A DNA stretch of 64,000 bases from VFJZ01 sp046598415 (GCA_046598415.1 JBKJIG010000031.1:62001-126000); one strand, 5' to 3'. Positions 17,186-26,058 are shown, counted from the first letter of the stretch. The notes: generated from the letters alone by a model not told the origin. Numbers and translations: made by a program.

Positions 17186-17241
17186 CGAAGACTCCTGTGT
17201 GGTGCGCGGTGTGGTGGGGGAACGTGCACAACTGACGCTAG

Positions 17242-17256
17242 AGCGGCCCGCCCGCG
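17242..17256. promoter_or_regulatory. GCGG-N5-CCGC operator candidate upstream of the NirK-like gene
   Basis: The core GCGG-CCCGC-CCGC lies at 17243-17255, 57 bases from the copper protein's ATG. That is the same distance as the clearer sites upstream of the P-type ATPase, USP and flavoprotein genes. The motif alone is weak in GC-rich DNA; position is the main support. Confidence 0.4.
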
Positions 17257-17285
17257 CGCAAATCGGGGCGGACGGCGGAGCGCTC

Positions 17286-17300
17286 GCGTAGAAACCCGCA
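17286..17300. promoter_or_regulatory. Half-site of the palindromic operator
   Basis: The right half GAAACCCGCA (17291-17300) is exact, but the left half is degenerate. It is 101 bases upstream of the NirK-like gene and 44 bases beyond the site at 17242, so the two could act together. The rest of the 269-base gap 17186-17454 shows nothing else I recognise. Confidence 0.35.
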
Positions 17301-17454
17301 GTGCCGACGAGCGTCCCGTGCATCGCGGCTGACAGCGCGCTCCGCACGCGCGTCGTTCGGCCGCAGGCGCGCCGCGGAGAAGCCGCGCCCGGGCCGTGGG
17401 AGTCCCGCTGCCGGCGATCGAAGGGGCCGCCCTCGGGCTGCCCCTTCTCGCCCC

Positions 17455-18552
17455 CTAGGTGTAGGACAGCGCGGCGCGCACGGCGCGCGCGATCTCCAGA
17501 TCTTCCCGCGCGCGGACGACCAGCGTCCGCACGGGTGCCCCGGCCGTCGAGATGTCGGCATCGTCGGCGGCAGCGGCGTTGCGTTCCGGGTCGACCGTCA
17601 CGCCGAGGAAGCCGAGACCGTCGGCGGCGGCGGCTCGCACGACGGCCGAGCCCTCGCCGACGCCGCCGGTGAAGACGAGCGCGTCGAGACCGCCCAGCGC
17701 AGCCGCCATGCTCCCGATCAGCGCCCGCAGGCGGTGCAGGTACACGGCGAGCGCCAGGCCGGCGTCGGCGTCCCCCGCCTGCGCCCGGACGACGACCTCC
17801 CGCATGTCGGACGTCCCTGCGAGGCCGAGGAGGCCCGAGCCGTGCTCGAGCTCGTGCTCGAGCTCGTCGGGAGAGACACCGGCGTGGCGTTCGAGCCAGA
17901 GCACCAGGCCCGGATCGAGTGCGCCCGATCGCGTCGCCATCACGAGGCCGTCGAGCGGTGTGAAGCCCATCGTCGTGTCGACCGAGCGGCCGTCCCTGAC
18001 CGCCGCCAGCGAGGCACCCGCACCCAGGTGACACGTCACGACCCGCAGGCCGGCCGCAGCGCGCTCCAAGAGCTCGGCCGCCCGCCGCGAGGCGTAGGCG
18101 TGCGAGAGGCCGTGGAACCCGTAGCGCCGCACGCCGAGCGGGTCGCGCCACCGGGCCGGGAGGGCGTAGGTCGCCGCCGCGGCGGGCAGGCCTGCGTGGA
18201 ATGCCGTGTCGAAGCACGCCACCGTCCCCAGGCCGGGCCGGACGCGCGCGACGAGTTCGATCGCGTCCAGCGCCGCCGGCTGGTGCAGGGGCGCGAGGTC
18301 CGTCAGGCCCCGCAGGTTTGCGAGCACCGCGTCGTCGACGACGACCGGTGCGGTGTACGAGCGACCGCCGTGGACGACCCGGTGGCCGACGGCGTCGACT
18401 CGCCCCCAGCCGTCGAGGGTGCGGCGCACCTCTCCGTCGCGGAGGTGACCATCGGTCACGCCGAGGTCCGCGTCGGCGACGAGAGCGTCGGAGCCGTCGA
18501 GCAGCCGCAGCTTGAGGCTGCTCGAGCCGGCGTTGACGACGAGGATCCGCAC
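17455..18552 (-). CDS. ackA: Acetate kinase
   Basis: A 365-residue acetate kinase that interconverts acetyl phosphate plus ADP with acetate plus ATP. Signature 1, LVVNAGSSSLKLRLL, is at the N-terminus, and signature 2, GFHGLSHAYASRRAA, lies in the middle; HRVVHGG, TMGFTPLDGLVMATRSG and FTGGVGEGS are also family motifs. The GTG at 18552 (VRILVVNAG) fits the usual N-terminus. The protein is somewhat shorter than the typical 400 residues. A phosphoketolase gene at 32532 can supply acetyl phosphate; no phosphotransacetylase is seen, so the pair would make ATP directly from sugar phosphates. Confidence 0.95.
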   Translation of the reverse strand: MRILVVNAGSSSLKLRLLDGSDALVADADLGVTDGHLRDGEVRRTLDGWGRVDAVGHRVVHGGRSYTAPVVVDDAVLANLRGLTDLAPLHQPAALDAIELVARVRPGLGTVACFDTAFHAGLPAAAATYALPARWRDPLGVRRYGFHGLSHAYASRRAAELLERAAAGLRVVTCHLGAGASLAAVRDGRSVDTTMGFTPLDGLVMATRSGALDPGLVLWLERHAGVSPDELEHELEHGSGLLGLAGTSDMREVVVRAQAGDADAGLALAVYLHRLRALIGSMAAALGGLDALVFTGGVGEGSAVVRAAAADGLGFLGVTVDPERNAAAADDADISTAGAPVRTLVVRAREDLEIARAVRAALSYT

Positions 18553-18565
18553 CCGGACATAGTGG

Positions 18566-18579
18566 CCGACCGCGGTCGG
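18566..18579. promoter_or_regulatory. 14-bp perfect palindrome between divergent ackA and regulator
   Basis: CCGACCG-CGGTCGG is a perfect palindrome 14 bases upstream of the ackA start, within the 103-base divergent region shared with the response regulator gene. A weak relative of the GCGG-N5-CCGC motif also occurs at 18618-18632. Either could be an operator; palindromes of this size occur by chance in GC-rich DNA. Confidence 0.3.
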
Positions 18580-18655
18580 CGTGTCACAGCGTCCGAGCTG
18601 GCGGTCGTGAACCGTCCGCCGGCTTCTCCGCACGGCCGCGAGCTATCGTTGCGCC

Positions 18656-19267
18656 ATGACTCGAGTGCTGCTCGTCGATGACCATGCGATCGTTCGCGCC
18701 GGCGTTGCGCGGCTCCTCAGCGACAGCGGCGAGTTCGAGGTTGTCGGCGAGTGCGCCGACGCGCGCGAGGCGGTGCGCCACACGCGGCGGCTGAAGCCCG
18801 ACGTGGTCGTGCTCGACGTGAATCTCGGCTCGACGTCGGGGCTTGACGTGATCGCCGAGCTCCGCGAGATCGGCCCGCGGGTCGTGATGCTCTCGATGGA
18901 GGACGACATCGCCGCCGCCCGCCGGGCGTTCGAGCGCGGCGCGCAGGGCTACGTCCTCAAGGATGCGGCGGCGGACGATCTGGCCGATGCCATCCGCGCG
19001 GTCCTGGCCGACAAGATGTACGTCCACCAGGCGCTGGCGGCGCGGCTGGTGCTGTCGGAACCCGAGGACGACCTGTCCGACCGCGAGCGGGACGTGCTGC
19101 GGCTGATCGCGCTCGGCTACACCAACCAGGAGATCGCGAAGCAGCTCTACCTGAGCGTTCGCACCGTCGAGGCCCACCGGCGCCACATCCTCAACAAGCT
19201 CCGGCTCGGGACGCGCGCCGACCTCGTGCGGTACGCGCTCGAGCACCGGCTCGTCCAGCTCGGCTGA
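18656..19267 (+). CDS. DevR/DosR-like NarL-family response regulator
   Basis: A 203-residue response regulator. The receiver has D8-D9 and phosphoacceptor D54 (VVVLDVNLG), the switch lysine in YVLKDAAADDLADAI, and a LuxR-type helix-turn-helix from LSDRERDVLRLIALGYTNQEIAKQLYLSVRTVEAHRRHIL. It lies divergent from ackA, with no adjacent kinase, inside the stress/hypoxia gene block. It is the best local candidate to bind the repeated GCGG-N5-CCGC palindrome, since NarL-family dimers bind such inverted repeats. The likely partner kinase is the GAF kinase at 27924-29705. Both links are inference. Confidence 0.9.
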   Translation: MTRVLLVDDHAIVRAGVARLLSDSGEFEVVGECADAREAVRHTRRLKPDVVVLDVNLGSTSGLDVIAELREIGPRVVMLSMEDDIAAARRAFERGAQGYVLKDAAADDLADAIRAVLADKMYVHQALAARLVLSEPEDDLSDRERDVLRLIALGYTNQEIAKQLYLSVRTVEAHRRHILNKLRLGTRADLVRYALEHRLVQLG

Positions 19268-19277
19268 TCCCGTGCTC

Positions 19278-19292
19278 CGCGGAGTCTCCGCA
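19278..19292. promoter_or_regulatory. GCGG-N5-CCGC operator upstream of the P-type ATPase operon
   Basis: GCGGAG-T-CTCCGC at 19279-19291 is a perfect odd palindrome. The 15-mer ends 58 bases before the ATPase GTG at 19350, the same spacing as at 24652 and 31442. Confidence 0.6.
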
Positions 19293-19349
19293 GACTGGCA
19301 CCGGGTGCACGCGGATGAGGTGCCCGCTGGCCACTAGTAGAGTCGACGT

Positions 19350-21203
19350 GTGACAGTCCGGATGCAGCGCGCGGGCCGGTCGGTCTCGTGGGAGTTCGTC
19401 CTCGGCGCCGCCGCCGTGTTCGGGCTCGCGGTCGGCGGCACGCTGCTGCTGGTGGGCTCGTCCACCGCCGGCAACGCCGTGCTGGCCGCGTCCAGCGCGG
19501 TCATCCTGGTACCGCTGGTGTGGTCCGTCGCGCGCTCGCTGCTCCGGGGCGACGTCGGCGTCGACGGCATCGCGCTGGTCGCGATCGCCGGCGCGCTGGC
19601 GCTCGGCGAGTACCTCGTCGCCGCCGTGATCGCCGTCATGCTCGCCGGCGGCAACGCGCTGGAGGCATCCGCCGACCGGCGCGCGCGGCGCGAGCTGACG
19701 GCGCTCGTGGCGCGGATGCCGAAGTTCGCCCGCCGTCGCGACGGAGCAACCGTCACCGAGGTGCCGGTCGAGGCCATCGAGGTCGGCGACCTCGTCGTGA
19801 TCGGCAGCGGCGAGATCGTCCCGGTCGACGGCGAGATCACGACCGCCGGGGCCCTGATCGACGAGTCGACGCTGACCGGCGAGCCGCTGCCGGTGACGCA
19901 CCGCCGCGGCGATCCCGTGCGCAGCGGTGTCGCCAACGCCGGGGCGGCGTTCGAGGTCCGCACGACCCGGCCGGCCGCCGCCAGCGCGTACGCGGCCCTC
20001 GTGCGGCTGGTCGAGGCGGCGGGACAGCAGCGGGCGCCGTTCGTGCGCGTCGCCGACCGGTACGCCGCGTACTTTCTGCCGTTCGCGCTCACCGTCGCCG
20101 GCATCGCGTGGGCCGTCAGCGGCGATCCGATCCGGGCGCTCGCCGTCCTCGTCGTGGCGACGCCGTGCCCGCTCATCCTGGCGGCGCCGATCGCCCTCGT
20201 CGCGGGCGTCTCCCGCGCGGCGTCGATGGGCGTCGTGATCAAGGGGGCCGGCGTGATCGAGCGGCTCGGCGAGGCGCGGTCCGTGCTGCTGGACAAGACC
20301 GGCACGGTCACGGTCGGCGCGCCGACGGTCGGCCGCATCGACGCGGAAGGGCCGGTGGCGGCCGACGAGATGCTCCGCCTCGCGGCGTCGCTCGACCAGG
20401 TCTCGGCCCACACCGTCGCGCGGGCCCTCGTGCACGAGGCGCAGAACCGGGAGCTCACGCTGCACGCACCCGAGGCGGCCGTCGAGCGTCCGGGTGCCGG
20501 GATCGAGGGCCTGGTCGACGGCCGCCGGGTCGAGGTCGGGAACGCCTCCTGGCTGCGGGATCGCGGGTACGACGGGGATGCGATCGCCGCCGCCGATCCC
20601 GACGGCGTGGCCGTCGCCGTCGACGGCGTCTTCGCGGGCGTGATCGGGATCGGCGACCCGCTGCGGCCCGACGCGGCCGGCCTCGTGCCCGCCCTCCGCC
20701 GGGCCGGCATCCGGCACGTCGCGCTCGCGACCGGCGACCACGGCGCGCGAGCCGACCAGGTCGGCGCCGCGCTCGGCGTCGACCGAACCTACGCCGACCA
20801 GTCACCGGAGGACAAGCTCGACCTCGTCCAGAAGCTCCGGGCGAACGCCGACCTGAGCCCGGTGATCATGGTCGGCGACGGCGTCAACGACGCGCCCGCG
20901 CTGGCCATGGCGGACGTCGGCATCGCCCTCGCGGGTGCGGGCGCGACCATCTCGTCCGAGACGGCCGACGCAGTCATCGTGGGGGACCGGATCGGGCGGG
21001 TCGCCGATGCCGTCGCGATCGGCCGGCGGTCGCTGGCGATCGCGAAGCAGTCCGTGATCATCGGAATCGGGCTGTCGATCGTCGCGATGGGGGCGGCCGC
21101 CCTGGGCTTCCTGCCGCCGGTGGCCGGAGCGGTCCTGCAGGAGGGAATCGACGTCGCCGTCATCCTGAACGCGCTGCGCGCCAGGAAGACGGTGCCGGTG
21201 TGA
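19350..21203 (+). CDS. P1B-type heavy-metal translocating P-type ATPase
   Basis: A 617-residue ion pump. The actuator loop is ESTLTGEPLPVTH (about residues 172-184); the phosphorylation site is LDKTGTV with D315; the hinge is VGDGVNDAPALAMADVGIAL. The metal-site motif in the transmembrane core reads TPCP (271-274) instead of the usual CPC, and the P1B histidine motif is SAHTVARAL rather than S-x-HP. No N-terminal cysteine metal-binding domain is present. Metal specificity is therefore uncertain. It starts at GTG 19350, an ATG follows at 19362, and it overlaps the next gene by four bases. Confidence 0.9.
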   Translation: MTVRMQRAGRSVSWEFVLGAAAVFGLAVGGTLLLVGSSTAGNAVLAASSAVILVPLVWSVARSLLRGDVGVDGIALVAIAGALALGEYLVAAVIAVMLAGGNALEASADRRARRELTALVARMPKFARRRDGATVTEVPVEAIEVGDLVVIGSGEIVPVDGEITTAGALIDESTLTGEPLPVTHRRGDPVRSGVANAGAAFEVRTTRPAAASAYAALVRLVEAAGQQRAPFVRVADRYAAYFLPFALTVAGIAWAVSGDPIRALAVLVVATPCPLILAAPIALVAGVSRAASMGVVIKGAGVIERLGEARSVLLDKTGTVTVGAPTVGRIDAEGPVAADEMLRLAASLDQVSAHTVARALVHEAQNRELTLHAPEAAVERPGAGIEGLVDGRRVEVGNASWLRDRGYDGDAIAAADPDGVAVAVDGVFAGVIGIGDPLRPDAAGLVPALRRAGIRHVALATGDHGARADQVGAALGVDRTYADQSPEDKLDLVQKLRANADLSPVIMVGDGVNDAPALAMADVGIALAGAGATISSETADAVIVGDRIGRVADAVAIGRRSLAIAKQSVIIGIGLSIVAMGAAALGFLPPVAGAVLQEGIDVAVILNALRARKTVPV

Positions 21204-23884
21204 TCACCACGTCCGACGACACCGTCCTGCTGCGCGACGGGTCGACGGCCGTGGTGCGCCCGTTCGCGCCGGCCGACCTGCCGCTGGTGGAGCAGATGGT
21301 CGGCCGGCTGTCGCGGGAGACGGTGCGACTGCGGTTCCACTCCGCCGGCCAGCGCGCCACTGCCGAGATGCTGCTCGGCGGCGCCGGGGCCCGGCGGTTC
21401 GTCGCGGTGCGGGGCGGGGAGATGGTGGGCGCCGCCTGCTACATCCCCCTCACCGAGCCCGGCGTCGCCGAGCTGGCGGTCGTCGTCAGCGACGAGGACC
21501 ACGGGCACGGCGTCGGCATGCGGCTGGTCGAGCGGCTGGCCGAGTCGGCGCGCGACGAGGGGCTGCAGCGCCTCCTCGCCCTGGTGCTGACCGAGAACCG
21601 CCCGATGCTGAACCTGCTGGCGGAGCTGGGGTTCGGGATCCGCCGTGTCGTCAGCGGCGGGGAGTACGAGGTGATGGTCGACCTCGGCCCGGCCGACGCG
21701 TACGCGGGGGCTCGCGACGCGCGCGACCACGTTGCGACGGTGGCCTCGTTGCGGCCGCTGTTCGAGCCGCGCGGCATCGCCGTGGTGGGCGCGTCGCGCA
21801 CCGCGGCGTCGGTCGGCCACGCCGTGCTCGCGAACATCATCGCGAGCGGGTACGACGGCGGCATCTACCCGGTCAACCCTGCCGCGACGCACGTCGCCGG
21901 CCTGCCCGCCCACCGGCGCCTCCGCGACGTGCCGGCACCGGTCGACCTGGCGATCATCTGCATTCCCGCCTGTGACGTGCTCGCGGCCGCGGACGACTGC
22001 ATCGGAGCCGGCGTCCACGCGATCGTGGTGGTCACGGCGGGCTTCGGCGAGTCGTCGCCGGACGGTGCTGCGGCCGAGGCGGAACTGCAGCGTCGCTGTC
22101 GGGCCGCCAGCGTCCGGCTGGTCGGGCCGAACTGCCTCGGCGTCCTCTCGAACCGGCCGGGCTTCGCCTTCGACGCGACGTTCGCCCGCACCCGGCCTCC
22201 GGCCGGCAACGTCGCCATCTCGTCGCAGTCCGGCGCCGTGGGTATTGCCCTGCTCGAGCAGGCCGCCGACCTCGGCATCGGCGTCGCGTCGTTCGTGTCG
22301 ATCGGCAACCGCGCCGACGTCTCGCCGAACGACCTCGTCGAGGCGTGGGAGGACGATCGGACGGCGACGGTGATCGCCCTCTACCTCGAGTCGTTCGGCA
22401 ACCCGCGCAAGTTCGCGCGCATCGCGCGGCGCGTGACCGCGCGCAAGCCGATCGTGGCGGTGAAGGCCGGGCGCAGCACTGCCGGCGCCCGCGCGGCCGC
22501 CTCCCACACCGCCTCGCTGGCGGCGAAGGAGGTTGCGGTCGACGCGCTGTTCCGGCAGGCCGGCGTCGTCCGCACGGACACCATCGAGGAGCTCTTCGAC
22601 GCCGTCCGGCTGTTCGCGCACCAGCCGGTGCCGGCGGGCAACCGGGTTGCGATCGTGACGAACGCCGGCGGCTTCGGCATCCTCTGCGCCGACGCGTGCG
22701 AGGCCGCCGCGCTGGAGGTCGCGTCGCTCGCCGAGGCGACGCGGACGCGGCTGGCAGCGCTGCTGCCGGCCGGCGCGAGCGTCGCGAACCCGGTCGACGT
22801 GCTGGCGGCGGCGAGCCCGGAGTCCTACGGCGCGGCGCTGCAGGCCCTGCACGACGACCGGGGGGTCGACGCCGTCATGGCGCTGCACGCCCCGACGCTG
22901 CTGGCGGGACCCGACCTGATCGCGGCGGCGATCGGCTCGGCCTGGCCGGCGGGGACGGCCAAGCCGCTCCTGGCCTGCCTGATCGGCGCGCGAGACGAGC
23001 CGCCGGCGCTCAATGCCGGCCGCGGCGGCGACCGGATCCCGTGCTTCACCTTTCCCGAGAGCGCGGCGCGCGCGCTGGGCCACGCCGCCCGGCTGGCGGC
23101 GCATCGCCGCCGGCCGCGCGGCGAGGTGGTGCGGTTCGCCGACATCGATGTGGCGGCGATCAACGCGCTCTGCGAGTCGGCGCTGGCGGGCAGCGACGAC
23201 GCGTGGCTCGGGCCGGCCGACGTCCGGGCCGTCCTCGCCGCCGCCGGCATCCGGCAGCCGAAGAGCACCGCGGCCGCATCGGGCGCGGCAGCCGGCGCTG
23301 CATTCCGCGGGCTGCAGGTCCCGAGCTCGGTCGTCAAGGTCGTCGCGGAGGGTGTCCAGCACAAGACCGAGGTCGACGGCATCCGGCGCGGCGTCACGTC
23401 GGCGCGCGCCGCCGTCCTGGCGTTCCGCGACATCCGCGCCGCGGCGATCCGGCACGGGCTCGCCGACCGGTTCACCGGGGTCGTCGTCGAAGAGGAGGTC
23501 GAAGCGGGCATCGAGTGCCTGATCGGCGTCACCGTCGACTCCGTGTTCGGCCCGCTCGTCGCGTTCGGCACCGGTGGCATCGAGACCGAGCTGGCGGCCG
23601 ACGTCGCCTTCCGGATCACGCCCGTCACCGACACCGACGCCGACGAGCTGCTCGCGGCGCCGCGCGTGCGGCGGCGGCTGGACGGGTTCCGCGGGCGGCC
23701 CGGCGGCGACCTCGTCGCCGTCCGCGACGTGCTGCTGCGGATCGCGTACGTGGCGGACGAGGTGCCGCTGCTCGCGGAGCTCGACATCAACCCGCTGATC
23801 GCGCTCGAGCCGGGCACGTCCGCGGTGGCCGTCGACGCCCGCATCCGGGTGTCGCGGGCGGCGGCCGGCGGCCCGACCCGCTAG
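21200..23884 (+). CDS. GNAT acetyltransferase - ADP-forming acyl-CoA synthetase fusion (Pat-like)
   Basis: An 894-residue fusion. Residues 1-165 are a GNAT domain (VVVSDEDHGHGVGMRLVERL holds the acetyl-CoA loop). Then come a CoA-binding domain (GIAVVGASRTAASVGHAVL), the ligase domain with the phosphohistidine motif ASHTASLA (H436), and a C-terminal ATP-grasp half (VVKVVAEGVQHKTEVDGI). This layout is that of protein lysine acetyltransferases of the Pat family, in which the synthetase part senses CoA or energy state and may or may not be active. The GTG at 21200 overlaps the ATPase stop (GTGA), so expression of pump and acetyltransferase is coupled. Confidence 0.9.
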   Translation: MITTSDDTVLLRDGSTAVVRPFAPADLPLVEQMVGRLSRETVRLRFHSAGQRATAEMLLGGAGARRFVAVRGGEMVGAACYIPLTEPGVAELAVVVSDEDHGHGVGMRLVERLAESARDEGLQRLLALVLTENRPMLNLLAELGFGIRRVVSGGEYEVMVDLGPADAYAGARDARDHVATVASLRPLFEPRGIAVVGASRTAASVGHAVLANIIASGYDGGIYPVNPAATHVAGLPAHRRLRDVPAPVDLAIICIPACDVLAAADDCIGAGVHAIVVVTAGFGESSPDGAAAEAELQRRCRAASVRLVGPNCLGVLSNRPGFAFDATFARTRPPAGNVAISSQSGAVGIALLEQAADLGIGVASFVSIGNRADVSPNDLVEAWEDDRTATVIALYLESFGNPRKFARIARRVTARKPIVAVKAGRSTAGARAAASHTASLAAKEVAVDALFRQAGVVRTDTIEELFDAVRLFAHQPVPAGNRVAIVTNAGGFGILCADACEAAALEVASLAEATRTRLAALLPAGASVANPVDVLAAASPESYGAALQALHDDRGVDAVMALHAPTLLAGPDLIAAAIGSAWPAGTAKPLLACLIGARDEPPALNAGRGGDRIPCFTFPESAARALGHAARLAAHRRRPRGEVVRFADIDVAAINALCESALAGSDDAWLGPADVRAVLAAAGIRQPKSTAAASGAAAGAAFRGLQVPSSVVKVVAEGVQHKTEVDGIRRGVTSARAAVLAFRDIRAAAIRHGLADRFTGVVVEEEVEAGIECLIGVTVDSVFGPLVAFGTGGIETELAADVAFRITPVTDTDADELLAAPRVRRRLDGFRGRPGGDLVAVRDVLLRIAYVADEVPLLAELDINPLIALEPGTSAVAVDARIRVSRAAAGGPTR

Positions 23885-23887
23885 GCG

Positions 23888-24475
23888 ATGGCGCCCTACC
23901 TGCTCCTCGCCGGCGTGGTGTTCGGCGTCAACCTGCTCCCGGCCTTCGGGCCGCCGACGTGGGCGATCCTGGCGTGGTTCGAGATCGCCCGCGACCTCGA
24001 TCCGGTCGCGCTGGTGGTGATCGGCGCCGTGGCGGCGACGCTGGGGCGCGTGGTGCTCGCGCTCGGGGCGGGCACCTTCTGCGACCGGCTCTCCGCCCGG
24101 CGGCGCCAGGGCCTCGACGCGGCGCGGACGGTGCTCTCGGGCTCGCGTGGCCGGGCGGCCGCGGGGCTCGGCCTGTTCCTGCTGTCGCCGCTGCCGTCCG
24201 CGCAACTGTTCGTCGCGGCCGGGCTGATCGCCGCGCCACTGCGACCACTCGCGGCGGCCTTCTTCGCCGGGCGGCTGGTCAGCTACTCCATCTACGTCGG
24301 GCTCGGCAAGGCCGCCGACGCCCGGTTCGGCGACGTGCTCGAAGGCGCGATCCGCTCGCCGCTCGGCATTGCCCTGCAGGTCGCGATGCTGGCCGCGCTG
24401 GTCGTGCGCGTGCGGGTCGACTGGGTGAAGATCGTCACCGGGCGGTCGGTGCCCGGTCCGCCGGTGGCCGGCTGA
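23888..24475 (+). CDS. Small integral membrane protein, VTT/DedA-like
   Basis: A 195-residue membrane protein starting three bases after the acetyltransferase stop, so it is in the same operon. Hydrophobic segments lie around residues 3-22, 40-60, 95-125 and 155-172. The FGVNLLPAFGPPTWAILAWF entry helix with a proline/glycine bend and the later LSPLPSAQLFVAAG resemble VTT (SNARE-associated/DedA) proteins, but I am not certain of the family. A transport or lipid-scrambling role would be guesswork. Confidence 0.7.
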   Translation: MAPYLLLAGVVFGVNLLPAFGPPTWAILAWFEIARDLDPVALVVIGAVAATLGRVVLALGAGTFCDRLSARRRQGLDAARTVLSGSRGRAAAGLGLFLLSPLPSAQLFVAAGLIAAPLRPLAAAFFAGRLVSYSIYVGLGKAADARFGDVLEGAIRSPLGIALQVAMLAALVVRVRVDWVKIVTGRSVPGPPVAG

Positions 24476-24557
24476 CGCGCCGCAGCGCCGCACGCCCGAT
24501 CCCGATCAGCACCGCGGCCGGTACGACCACGAACGCCGCGAGCAGCACGGCGCCCAT
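24435..24557 (-). CDS. Possible 40-residue membrane peptide
   Basis: A short frame coding MGAVLLAAFVVVPAAVLIGI followed by a basic, proline-rich tail: one transmembrane helix with positive residues after it. It overlaps the 3' end of the upstream membrane protein on the opposite strand. There is no good ribosome binding site and no homologue I recognise, so it may be spurious. Confidence 0.2.
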   Translation of the reverse strand: MGAVLLAAFVVVPAAVLIGIGRAALRRVSRPPADRAPTAR

Positions 24558-24651
24558 CGTACGGCGGGTGCGGCCGCCGCCGGATCCCGCAGATGCGCCG
24601 GCACCGCGGCTACCAGGAGCTCGCCGCCATCGGTCTCGGCCCGACCTGGCG

Positions 24652-24666
24652 TTCGGGTTGCCCGCA
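24652..24666. promoter_or_regulatory. Palindromic operator upstream of USP/DUF1918 operon
   Basis: TTCGGGTTGCCCGCA matches TGCGGGTTTCCCGCA at 13 of 15 positions. It ends 58 bases before the USP ATG at 24724. The rest of the 248-base gap 24476-24723 shows no other clear element. Confidence 0.6.
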
Positions 24667-24723
24667 CTGACGTTCCGTGCCGACCCCGACGGCGGCACCC
24701 GCCGCCGTCGTCAACATCGGGTC

Positions 24724-25245
24724 ATGGAACCAGGCACCCCCACTCCGTCCGACGTCGCCGAGCCCGCGCCGACCTGCACGATCGTCGTCGGAGTCGACGG
24801 CTCGTCCGGCGCCGAGGCAGCGCTCCGGTACGCCATCGACGAGGCTCGCCGCCACGACGCGCCCCTCCGGATCGTCGGCGCCTGGTCGATCCCGTCGGCC
24901 GCCTACATGGGCGTACCGCTGCCGACGGAGTTCATCGACGATTCCGAGCGGGCGGCGCGCACGTCGATCGACCGGTCGCTCGAGGCCGTCGGCCGTCCCG
25001 GCGACGTGCCGGTCGAGATCGTCGTCGCGCAGGGGCAGCCCGCGGCGGTGCTCGTCGCCCAGGCGCGCCCGGCGGACGTTCTGGTCGTCGGATCGCGCGG
25101 GCTCGGCGGCTTCCGCGAGCTGCTGCTCGGGTCGGTCAGCCAGGCCTGCGTCCACCACGCACCTTGCCCGGTGATCGTCGTGCCGGATCCCACGCGACAG
25201 ACGGGCAAGCACGAGACGCGCGTGCCGGCGGAGACGTCGGCATGA
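24724..25245 (+). CDS. Universal stress protein (UspA family)
   Basis: A 173-residue single-domain USP. The start of the fold is CTIVVGVDGSSGAEAALRYAIDEA, and the ATP loop is VVGSRGLGGFRELLLGSVSQAC. It is closely similar to the USP at 25481-25966, sharing RYAIDEARR, RELLLGSVSQACVHH and CPVIVVP, so the two are duplicates now in convergent orientation around DUF1918. Its ATG at 24724 has a palindromic operator 58 bases upstream. The stop overlaps the DUF1918 start (ATGA). Confidence 0.93.
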   Translation: MEPGTPTPSDVAEPAPTCTIVVGVDGSSGAEAALRYAIDEARRHDAPLRIVGAWSIPSAAYMGVPLPTEFIDDSERAARTSIDRSLEAVGRPGDVPVEIVVAQGQPAAVLVAQARPADVLVVGSRGLGGFRELLLGSVSQACVHHAPCPVIVVPDPTRQTGKHETRVPAETSA

Positions 25246-25466
25246 CCGCCGGCGGCGAGGCCGAGCGCGTCACCAACTGGGCGGCCGGCGACGCGATCGT
25301 CGTCGAGGCGCGGCACGTCGGCGACGTGGCGCGCGCCGGCGAGATCCTGCAGGTCCTCGGCGATGCCGCCCGGCCGCACTTCGCCGTGCGCTGGGACGAC
25401 GGTCACGAGACCATCTACTACCCGTCCAGCGACGCCTCCGTCCACCATCCACACCGGTCGACGTAA
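25242..25466 (+). CDS. DUF1918 domain-containing protein
   Basis: A 74-residue soluble protein. The segment GDAIVVEARHVGDVARAGEILQVLG and the WDDGHETIYYPSSDASVHH ending are typical of DUF1918, a small SH3-like domain common in actinobacteria. It is translationally coupled to the preceding USP (ATGA). The function is unknown; co-occurrence with stress genes is the only clue. Confidence 0.85.
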   Translation: MTAGGEAERVTNWAAGDAIVVEARHVGDVARAGEILQVLGDAARPHFAVRWDDGHETIYYPSSDASVHHPHRST

Positions 25467-25480
25467 ACGGTGATCACCGT

Positions 25481-25966
25481 CTACGGGGCGATCGGCACGC
25501 GGTCGTGCGGGACGACGACGACCGGGCAGGTCGCGTGGTGCACGCAGGCCTGGCTGACCGACCCGAGCAGCAGCTCGCGGAAGCCGCCAACCCCTCGCGA
25601 GCCCACCACCAGCACGGCCGCCCCGGTCGCCTCGGCGAGCAGGACGGTGTCCGGCGACCCTCGCCGCACGACGATCTCGTACGGCAGGTCGCGCGGATAG
25701 CCGACGGTCAGCAGCGCATTGTCCGCCACCTCGCGCGCGGCGATCTCGCAGTTCTCGGGAAAGTTGGGCGGCAGCGGCGCGCCGGCATAGACGGCGATCG
25801 GGACCAGCCACGCGACAACGATCCGCAGCGGCGCGCCGCGCCGCCGTGCCTCGTCGATCGCGTAGCGGAGGGCCGTTTGCGCTCCCGGCGAGCCATCGAC
25901 GCCCACTACCACGGGACGGTCCGCGGTGTCGGGGACGGGGGATGCGGTCACGGGATGGTGTTCCAT
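25481..25966 (-). CDS. Universal stress protein (UspA family)
   Basis: A 161-residue USP with PVVVGVDGSPGAQTALRYAIDEARR near the N-terminus and the ATP loop VVGSRGVGGFRELLLGSVSQAC. It is a paralogue of the USP at 24724. The ATG at 25966 is chosen since longer frames upstream are proline/arginine-rich and unlike USPs. It converges on DUF1918 with 14 bases between stops. A palindromic operator begins 57 bases upstream. Confidence 0.92.
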   Translation of the reverse strand: MEHHPVTASPVPDTADRPVVVGVDGSPGAQTALRYAIDEARRRGAPLRIVVAWLVPIAVYAGAPLPPNFPENCEIAAREVADNALLTVGYPRDLPYEIVVRRGSPDTVLLAEATGAAVLVVGSRGVGGFRELLLGSVSQACVHHATCPVVVVPHDRVPIAP

Positions 25967-26022
25967 GTCCGCATGCTGGCCGCTGCGCCCGGCCGGGCCG
26001 TCGGCGCAATCGCCTAGGCGGG

Positions 26023-26037
26023 CGGCGGAAACCCGCA
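26023..26037. promoter_or_regulatory. Palindromic operator upstream of USP 25966
   Basis: GGCGGAAACCCGCA keeps the exact right half AAACCCGCA; the left half is one base short compared with TGCGGGAAACCCGCA. Its near edge is 57 bases from the USP ATG at 25966. Confidence 0.55.
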
Positions 26038-26058
26038 CGGCGGCGATGCCCATCGCAG

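Noticed and set aside
18618..18632. Weak palindrome match before the DevR-like regulator
   Set aside because: Only 8 of 15 positions agree, and it is 24 bases from the start; not enough to claim autoregulation.
20789..24493. A 1234-codon open frame on the minus strand
   Set aside because: Antisense shadow of the ATPase and acetyltransferase genes, with arginine/aspartate/glycine-biased composition.
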